A stretch of 10,894 nucleotides of DNA, taken from NCBI GenBank assembly GCA_018364455.1, contig JAGZLW010000056.1:1-10894 (forward strand), read 5' to 3'. Both the position numbers and the translations under genes were made by a program. Below, piece by piece: positions 6,756 through 10,894 of this stretch (position 1 is the stretch's first letter; each line of letters starts with the position of its first letter). The DNA is from Streptococcus mitis (lineage in GTDB: Bacteria; Bacillota; Bacilli; Lactobacillales; Streptococcaceae). The notes under the pieces are model-generated. The model was not told the origin of the DNA and did no database searches. It worked only from the letters and a program-made list of their open reading frames with translations.

Positions 6756-6788
6756 AAAGGAGTAAACAATGTCTAAAAAATTGACTTT
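6756..6788 (+). repeat. 33-bp direct repeat, copy 1 (decoy glyQ start)
   Basis: Identical over 33 bp to 6929-6961. It holds AAAGGAG (6756-6762), the spacer TAAACA and ATG plus the first codons of glyQ (MSKKLTF). At 6789 the match to glyQ ends. The surrounding upstream bases are A/T-rich and only loosely similar between the copies. Confidence 0.97.
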
Positions 6789-6957
6789 TCACTGCGTCAG
6801 TGGCAGAAACCTCCTTACAGTCGGACTGCCCCACGCTCAGTACCATGGTGCTGAGCTAGAAGCAGTACTAACTCGTATTGCCTCGTATAATCGACGAGGC
6901 AGACTCGTGTCGCAAGTAATTTATATAAAAAGGAGTAAACAATGTCTAAAAAATTGA
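6769..6957 (+). CDS. Hypothetical 62-residue overlapping leader ORF ahead of glyQ
   Basis: This frame starts at a perfect copy of the glyQ ribosome binding site and start, so ribosomes should initiate here as well as at glyQ. It shares MSKKLTF with GlyQ, then reads through the 140-bp insert (HCVSGRNLLTVG..., then RIASYNRRGRLVSQV) and back into the second copy of the repeat in another frame. It ends at TGA (6955-6957), 16 nt inside glyQ. I do not recognise the product, which has no membrane segment or known motif and contains several Arg. It may be a translated but non-functional decoy, a leader peptide that couples translation to glyQ, or a spurious frame kept open by chance. The strong start is visible; function is unknown. 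Confidence 0.4.
   Translation: MSKKLTFHCVSGRNLLTVGLPHAQYHGAELEAVLTRIASYNRRGRLVSQVIYIKRSKQCLKN
6789..6928. other. 140-bp palindrome-rich insert between duplicated glyQ starts
   Basis: This segment has no counterpart in glyQ and is richer in G+C than its surroundings (about 55% by hand count over 6790-6913). It consists of successive inverted repeats: CACTG/CAGTG (6790-6802), CAGTC/GACTG (6818-6828), a 22-bp near-perfect palindrome GCTCAG-ACCATGGT-CTGAGC (6835-6856), and TGCCTCGT/ACGAGGCA (6879-6901). A longer alternative pairs GGCAG (6802-6806) with CTGCC (6826-6830) and GCGT with ACGC. It may be a small mobile or repetitive element, or a structured RNA within the operon leader. I cannot name its family. 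Confidence 0.7.
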
Positions 6958-6961
6958 CTTT
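6929..6961 (+). repeat. 33-bp direct repeat, copy 2 (true glyQ start)
   Basis: Identical to 6756-6788 and containing the functional glyQ ribosome binding site (AAAGGAG, 6929-6935) and start at 6942. Recombination between the two copies would remove exactly 173 bp and leave an intact single glyQ start. Confidence 0.97.
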
Positions 6962-7859
6962 CCAGGAAATCATCCTTACTTTGCAACAATTTTGGAATGA
7001 CCAAGGTTGTATGCTTATGCAGGCTTATGATAATGAAAAAGGTGCGGGAACGATGAGTCCTTACACTTTCCTTCGTGCTATCGGACCTGAGCCATGGAAT
7101 GCGGCTTATGTAGAGCCATCACGTCGTCCTGCTGACGGTCGTTACGGAGAAAATCCTAACCGTCTTTACCAACACCACCAATTCCAGGTGGTCATGAAGC
7201 CATCTCCATCAAACATCCAAGAACTTTACCTTGAGTCTTTGGAAAAATTGGGAATCAATCCTTTGGAGCACGATATCCGTTTTGTTGAGGACAACTGGGA
7301 AAACCCATCTACTGGTTCAGCTGGTCTTGGTTGGGAAGTTTGGCTTGATGGGATGGAAATCACTCAGTTCACTTATTTCCAACAAGTCGGTGGATTGGCA
7401 ACTGGACCTGTGACTGCGGAAGTTACCTATGGTTTGGAACGCTTGGCTTCTTACATCCAAGAAGTAGATTCTGTCTATGATATTGAGTGGGCCGATGGTG
7501 TAAAATACGGAGAAATCTTTATCCAGCCTGAGTATGAGCATTCAAAATATTCGTTTGAAATTTCAGATCAAGAAATGTTGCTGGAAAACTTTGATAAGTT
7601 TGAAAAAGAAGCTGGTCGTGCCTTGGAAGAAGGATTAGTGCACCCTGCCTATGACTATGTTCTCAAATGTTCACATACTTTTAACCTGCTTGATGCGCGT
7701 GGTGCAGTATCTGTAACAGAGCGCGCAGGCTATATCGCTCGTATCCGTAACTTGGCCCGTGTCGTAGCCAAAACCTTTGTCGCAGAACGCAAGCGCTTAG
7801 GCTACCCACTTTTGGATGAAGCAACACGAGCTAAACTCTTAGCAGAAGACGCAGAATAG
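6942..7859 (+). CDS. glyQ: Glycyl-tRNA synthetase alpha subunit
   Basis: The catalytic subunit (305 residues) of the heterotetrameric bacterial glycyl-tRNA synthetase, which charges tRNA-Gly in the cytoplasm. It is a class II synthetase domain. The family-specific region from QAYDNEKGAGTMSP (27-40) leads into the motif 2 area at about 56-85 (YVEPSRRPADGRYG, then NRLYQHHQFQV). The segment SAGLGWEVWLDGMEITQFTY and the later TYGLERLASYIQ follow the family pattern, the latter like motif 3. Length is normal. The start at 6942 has AAAGGAG seven bases-window upstream (6929-6935), and it is the start that gives the conserved MSKKLTFQEI N-terminus. Expression is probably under the glycine T-box at 6145-6327. 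Odd features are the duplicated start and insert upstream and the long spacer before glyS. Confidence 0.98.
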   Translation: MSKKLTFQEIILTLQQFWNDQGCMLMQAYDNEKGAGTMSPYTFLRAIGPEPWNAAYVEPSRRPADGRYGENPNRLYQHHQFQVVMKPSPSNIQELYLESLEKLGINPLEHDIRFVEDNWENPSTGSAGLGWEVWLDGMEITQFTYFQQVGGLATGPVTAEVTYGLERLASYIQEVDSVYDIEWADGVKYGEIFIQPEYEHSKYSFEISDQEMLLENFDKFEKEAGRALEEGLVHPAYDYVLKCSHTFNLLDARGAVSVTERAGYIARIRNLARVVAKTFVAERKRLGYPLLDEATRAKLLAEDAE

Positions 7860-8118
7860 TGAGTAATACTGTACTCTAAAATCGTTAAAGGCAAGTCAAA
7901 GACTTGCTAGAGGGATATGCACCGCCGTACTGTTATGTGGGGATTTTTGAAACCTTGGGTTCAAAAATCAGTCAGATAAATCCACTTTGATGAGACTGTT
8001 GGAAATCTTGATCAATTTTGCATTAGATTTCCTTATAGACTCACAAAGTTAGTTAGCTACGTCCCCAGTACCTAAGGAGCATATCAAAAAAGATTGAAGA
8101 AAATGTAAAGGAAAAAAC
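7860..8118 (+). other. 259-bp structured non-coding spacer between glyQ and glyS
   Basis: No convincing gene is present. The spacer is packed with inverted repeats: GCAAGTC/GACTTGC (7891-7907, triloop), a 10-bp stem GATTTTTGAA/TTCAAAAATC (7942-7969), and GGAAATCT/AGATTTCC (8001-8032), which extends imperfectly to 7992-8041. Long-range pairing is also possible between GTACTG (7927-7932) and CAGTAC (8066-8071), or TGGGGA (7938-7943) and TCCCCA (8062-8067), which would enclose the whole structure. None of the stems has a T-run. Minus-strand translation gives broken fragments that I vaguely recall from spurious ORFs in other streptococci, so it may be a dispersed intergenic element. The glyS ribosome binding site AAAGGA is at 8107-8112. 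Confidence 0.6.
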
Positions 8119-10155
8119 ATGACAAAAAACTTATTAGTAGAACTCGGTCTTGAAGAATTACCAGCCTATGTTGTTACACCAAGTGAAAAACAACTAGGCG
8201 AAAAAATGGCAGCCTTCCTCAAGGAAAACCGCTTGTCTTTTGAAGCTATTCAGACCTTCTCAACACCACGTCGTTTGGCTGTTCGTGTAACTGGTCTTGC
8301 AGACAAACAGGCTGATTTGACAGAAGATTTTAAGGGGCCAGCAAAGAAAATTGCCTTGGATAGTGATGGAAACTTCACAAAAGCAGCTCAAGGATTTGTT
8401 CGTGGAAAAGGATTGACTGTTGAAGATATCGAATTCCGTGAAATCAAGGGTGAAGAATATGTCTATGTCACTAAGGAAGAAGTTGGTCAAGCAGTTGAAG
8501 CCATTGTTCCTGGTGTTGTAGATGTCTTGAAGTCATTGACTTTCCCTGTCAGCATGCACTGGGCTAACAACACCTTTGAATACATCCGCCCTGTTCACAC
8601 TTTGACTGTTCTTTTAGATGAAGAAGAGTTTGATTTGGATTTCCTTGATATCAAGGGAGATCGTGTGAGCCGTGGTCATCGTTTCTTGGGACAAGAAACT
8701 AAGATTCAGTCAGCATTGAGCTATGAAGAAGACCTTCGTAAGCAGTATGTAATCGCAGATCCACGTGAACGTGAGCAAATGATTGTTGACCAAATCAAGG
8801 CAATCGAAGCTGAGCATGGTGTACGCATCGAGATTGATGCTGATTTGCTTAACGAAGTCTTGAACTTGGTTGAATACCCAACTGCCTTTATGGGAAGTTT
8901 TGATGCCAAATACCTTGAAGTTCCAGAAGAAGTTTTGGTGACTTCAATGAAAGAACACCAACGTTACTTTGTTGTTCGTGATCAAGGTGGCAAGCTCTTG
9001 CCAAACTTCATTTCTGTTCGTAATGGAAATGCAGAGTATTTGGAAAATGTCATCAAAGGAAATGAAAAAGTTTTGGTAGCTCGTTTGGAAGATGGAGAAT
9101 TCTTCTGGCGTGAAGACCAAAAATTGGCGATTTCAGATCTTGTTGAAAAATTAAACAATGTTACCTTCCATGAGAAAATTGGTTCCCTTCGTGAACACAT
9201 GATTCGTACTGGTCAGATTGCTGTACTCTTGGCAGAAAAAGCTGGTTTGTCAGCGGATGAAACGATTGACCTAGCTCGTGCAGCAGCCATTTACAAGTTT
9301 GACTTGTTGACTGGGATGGTTGGTGAATTTGACGAACTCCAAGGAATTATGGGGGAGAAATATGCCCTTCTTGCTGGGGAAACTCCAGCAGTGGCAGCTG
9401 CTATTCGTGAACACTACATGCCTACATCAGCTGAAGGAGAACTTCCAGAGAGCAAGGTCGGTGCAGTGCTTGCTATTGCAGATAAATTGGATACGATTTT
9501 GAGCTTCTTCTCAGTAGGCTTGATTCCATCAGGTTCTAATGACCCGTATGCCCTTCGTCGTGCGACGCAAGGTGTGGTTCGTATCTTGGATGCCTTTGGT
9601 TGGCACATTGCTATGGATGAGTTGATTGATAGCCTTTATGCTTTGAAATTTGACAGCTTGACTTATGAAAATAAGGCAGAGGTTATGGACTTTATCAAGG
9701 CTCGTGTTGATAAGATGATGGGTTCTACTCCAAAAGATATCAAGGAAGCTGTTCTTGCAGGATCAAATTTTGTTGTGGCGGATATGTTGGAAGCAGCAAG
9801 TGCTCTCGTAGAAGCAAGCAAGGAAGAAGACTTCAAACCATCTGTTGAATCACTTTCTCGTGCCTTTAACTTGGCTGAGAAGGCAGAAGGAGTTGCTACA
9901 GTTGATTCAGCTCTCTTTGAGAATGAAGAAGAGAAAACCTTGGCAGAAGCAGTAGAATCACTCGTTTTGTCAGGTTCTGCAAGTCAGCAATTGAAGCAAC
10001 TCTTTGCGCTTAGTCCACTTATTGATAATTTCTTTGAGAATACCATGGTAATGGCAGAAGATCAGGCTGTTCGTCAAAATCGTTTGGCAATCTTGTCTCA
10101 TTTAACTCAAAAAGCAGCCAAACTTGCTCGTTTTAACCAAATCAATACCAAATAA
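8119..10155 (+). CDS. glyS: Glycyl-tRNA synthetase beta subunit
   Basis: The 678-residue beta subunit, which binds tRNA and is required for the activity of GlyQ. The N-terminus MTKNLLVELGLEELP is characteristic. The central part holds an HD-like region (FHEKIGSLREH at about 350-360, then the KFDLLTGMVGEF and ELQGIMG segments up to about 413), and SNDPYALRRATQG marks the family's conserved middle-to-late region. The last ~100 residues, with RLAILSHLTQKAAKLARFNQI at the end, form the DALR-type anticodon-binding domain. Length is normal and the frame is unbroken. AAAGGA (8107-8112) lies six bases before the ATG. It is the third large gene of the T-box operon, but 259 bp separate it from glyQ, so subunit balance could depend on the structured spacer. 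Confidence 0.98.
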   Translation: MTKNLLVELGLEELPAYVVTPSEKQLGEKMAAFLKENRLSFEAIQTFSTPRRLAVRVTGLADKQADLTEDFKGPAKKIALDSDGNFTKAAQGFVRGKGLTVEDIEFREIKGEEYVYVTKEEVGQAVEAIVPGVVDVLKSLTFPVSMHWANNTFEYIRPVHTLTVLLDEEEFDLDFLDIKGDRVSRGHRFLGQETKIQSALSYEEDLRKQYVIADPREREQMIVDQIKAIEAEHGVRIEIDADLLNEVLNLVEYPTAFMGSFDAKYLEVPEEVLVTSMKEHQRYFVVRDQGGKLLPNFISVRNGNAEYLENVIKGNEKVLVARLEDGEFFWREDQKLAISDLVEKLNNVTFHEKIGSLREHMIRTGQIAVLLAEKAGLSADETIDLARAAAIYKFDLLTGMVGEFDELQGIMGEKYALLAGETPAVAAAIREHYMPTSAEGELPESKVGAVLAIADKLDTILSFFSVGLIPSGSNDPYALRRATQGVVRILDAFGWHIAMDELIDSLYALKFDSLTYENKAEVMDFIKARVDKMMGSTPKDIKEAVLAGSNFVVADMLEAASALVEASKEEDFKPSVESLSRAFNLAEKAEGVATVDSALFENEEEKTLAEAVESLVLSGSASQQLKQLFALSPLIDNFFENTMVMAEDQAVRQNRLAILSHLTQKAAKLARFNQINTK

Positions 10156-10197
10156 AATCTATTAAACGGATTAAATCTTATCATAAAGGAGAGAAAC

Positions 10198-10455
10198 ATG
10201 GATCCTAAAAAAATTGATCGTATTAACGAGCTTGCCAAAAAGAAAAAAACAGAAGGCTTGACCCCAGAAGAAAAAGTAGAACAAGCCAAACTACGTGAGG
10301 AGTACATTGAAGGTTATCGTCGCACTGTTCGTCACCACATCGAAGGAATCAAAATTGTGGACGAAGAAGGGAACGATGTTACACCAGAGAAACTACGTCA
10401 AGTCCAACGTGAAAAAGGATTACATGGTCGTAGTCTCGATGACCCAAATTCATAA
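10198..10455 (+). CDS. UPF0291 (DUF896) family protein
   Basis: A small, highly charged cytoplasmic protein of 85 residues related to B. subtilis YnzC. The N-terminus (MDPKKIDRINELAKKKK) forms the first helix and LTPEEKVEQAKLREEYIEGYR the second of the family's helical hairpin. The C-terminal part with GNDVTPEKLRQVQREKGLHG is the longer tail seen in many Firmicutes members. Function is not established for the family. AAAGGAG (10185-10191) is six bases before the ATG. It lies 42 bp after glyS with no promoter or terminator between, so it should belong to the T-box operon. Identification as UPF0291 is firm; role is unknown. Confidence 0.92.
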   Translation: MDPKKIDRINELAKKKKTEGLTPEEKVEQAKLREEYIEGYRRTVRHHIEGIKIVDEEGNDVTPEKLRQVQREKGLHGRSLDDPNS

Positions 10456-10523
10456 TAAATATTCTTTCTTTTAACAAAGATAGATGAAATAATACCAAAA
10501 GACTATCATACATAAATGAGCTG

Positions 10524-10568
10524 CACCTCAAAAGTTAGAGCTAGAAAATCTAACTTTTGAGGTGTTTT
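10524..10568 (+). terminator. Terminator of the glyQS operon (16-bp perfect stem)
   Basis: CACCTCAAAAGTTAGA (10524-10539) and its exact reverse complement (10549-10564) flank a nine-base loop and are followed by TTTTATT. The stem is A-rich on the left and T-rich on the right, so it could work in both directions. The CTGCACCTCAAAAGTTAGA motif resembles inverted ends of some IS3-family elements, so the hairpin may derive from a mobile element; that is only an impression. Confidence 0.85.
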
Positions 10569-10585
10569 ATTATGGAATTGAGTTA

Positions 10586-10692
10586 TATAGTGAATTGAAA
10601 TAGGGTACGAACAAAAAGATTAGTGAATTCAAATTAATTTCTATACAGGTTTTAGAATTATTAGTATACTATTCTAGGTTCAATCAACTATA
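10586..10692. mobile_element. RUP-like repeat, 107 bp with terminal inverted repeats
   Basis: TATAGTGAATTGAA (10586-10599) and TTCAATCAACTATA (10679-10692) are inverted repeats matching at 12 of 14 positions. They bound exactly 107 bp, the length reported for RUP, a repeat unit of pneumococcus thought to be moved in trans by the IS630-Spn1 transposase. The ends begin with TA-rich sequence, as expected for TA-targeting elements. Internal sequence is A+T-rich with no gene. The adjacent IS630-type fragment strengthens the assignment, which still rests on length and ends rather than on an alignment. Confidence 0.65.
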
Positions 10693-10759
10693 AATATATG
10701 CTCTAAAATGATGGTCGCTGAGTCTTCTATCGTCAAGAAAATCATCAAATCCCTCGTAT

Positions 10760-10894
10760 TATAGTCATTTAGTTAAAAAAAGCGCTCTAAATATTTGAAA
10801 AGATTTGGAACTTCCCTTAATAAATTCGTCACTTTCTTTTTCAAGATAGCCCAAGCCTGCTCAATAGGATTCAAATCTGGTGAATAAGCTGGTA
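10760..10894 (-). mobile_element. Right part of an IS630-family insertion sequence, cut by window edge
   Basis: A possible element end, TATAGT (10760-10765), lies just outside the transposase stop. It shares its first six bases with the RUP-like ends. The element continues beyond the window. The 67 bp between the RUP-like repeat and this point (10693-10759) hold only an unsupported 18-codon frame. Confidence 0.6.
10773..10894 (-). CDS. IS630-family transposase, C-terminal fragment (partial at window end)
   Basis: Reading the minus strand from the window edge to the TAA at 10773-10775 gives 39 codons starting PAYSPDLNPIEQAWAILKKK. YSPDLNPIE is the signature around the last catalytic acidic residue (Glu of the DDE triad) in IS630 / DDE_3 transposases, and the following Lys-rich helix and short tail fit the family C-terminus. 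The rest of the gene lies outside the window, so I cannot tell whether it is intact. IS630-Spn1 is the best-known relative in this group of streptococci. The gene converges on the glyQS operon. Confidence 0.88.
   Translation of the reverse strand, partial: PAYSPDLNPIEQAWAILKKKVTNLLREVPNLFKYLERFF

Noticed and set aside
6790..6830. Possible degenerate BOX element in the insert
   Set aside because: Short blocks (GCGTCAGT, AACCTC, ACAGT) occur in the same order as in the antisense strand of pneumococcal BOX as I remember it, but the rest does not match and the BOX ends are missing.
7942..7975. tRNA-like GGGTTCAAA motif in the glyQ-glyS spacer
   Set aside because: There is no flanking T-arm stem, acceptor stem or anticodon arm; the motif is part of the 10-bp hairpin at 7942-7969.
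7917..7979. Small plus-strand frame of 20 codons in the glyQ-glyS spacer (begins MHRRTVMWGF)
   Set aside because: The only purine-rich stretch, AGAGGG, ends two bases before the ATG, too close to work, and the frame coincides with the arms of stable hairpins.
10708..10764. 18-codon plus-strand frame beginning MMVAESSIVKK
   Set aside because: It lacks a ribosome binding site and any recognisable domain; at most it is a gene scrap between two mobile elements.

Overview
The window looks like chromosomal DNA of a mitis-group Streptococcus: S. mitis, S. oralis, S. pseudopneumoniae or a close relative of S. pneumoniae. This rests on low G+C, strong AAAGGA-type ribosome binding sites, a PgdA whose catalytic residues fall at exactly the published pneumococcal positions (D275, D276, H326, H330, D391, H417), a glycine T-box ahead of split glyQ/glyS genes, and a 107-bp RUP-like repeat beside an IS630-type transposase end. 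Species assignment is inference; no database was consulted.

Layout. (1) 1-250: no gene, but two diverged copies of a ~75-bp repeat, each ending in a 50-bp palindrome that resembles ends of streptococcal ISL3-family elements. (2) 282-3707: a promoter, a 5' leader with two competing hairpins, then the operon rbgA (ribosome assembly GTPase), rnhB (RNase HII, overlapping rbgA) and a ClC chloride/proton transporter with a C-terminal TrkA_C-like domain, closed by an intrinsic terminator. (3) 3748-6093: pgdA (peptidoglycan GlcNAc deacetylase), whose promoter sits so close that the mRNA may be leaderless, then a 22-bp hairpin and an aldo/keto reductase. (4) 6110-10568: a T-box operon. An extended -10 promoter drives a glycine-specific T-box riboswitch, followed by a GFA/CENP-V-type zinc protein, glyQ, glyS and a small UPF0291 (DUF896) gene, ending in a perfect 16-bp terminator hairpin. 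(5) 10586-10894: a 107-bp RUP-like repeat and the 3' end of an IS630-family transposase on the minus strand, cut by the window edge.

The unusual part is the glyQ-glyS operon. The ribosome binding site and first seven codons of glyQ are present twice, as 33-bp identical direct repeats 173 bp apart. Between them is a 140-bp G+C-rich insert made almost entirely of short palindromes. The first copy opens a 62-codon reading frame that runs through the insert and stops inside glyQ. A second non-coding, structured spacer of 259 bp separates glyQ from glyS, genes that I would expect to lie much closer together. How these two inserts affect expression of the two glycyl-tRNA synthetase subunits is the main open question. 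The remaining genes are ordinary housekeeping or cell-wall functions with intact catalytic motifs.
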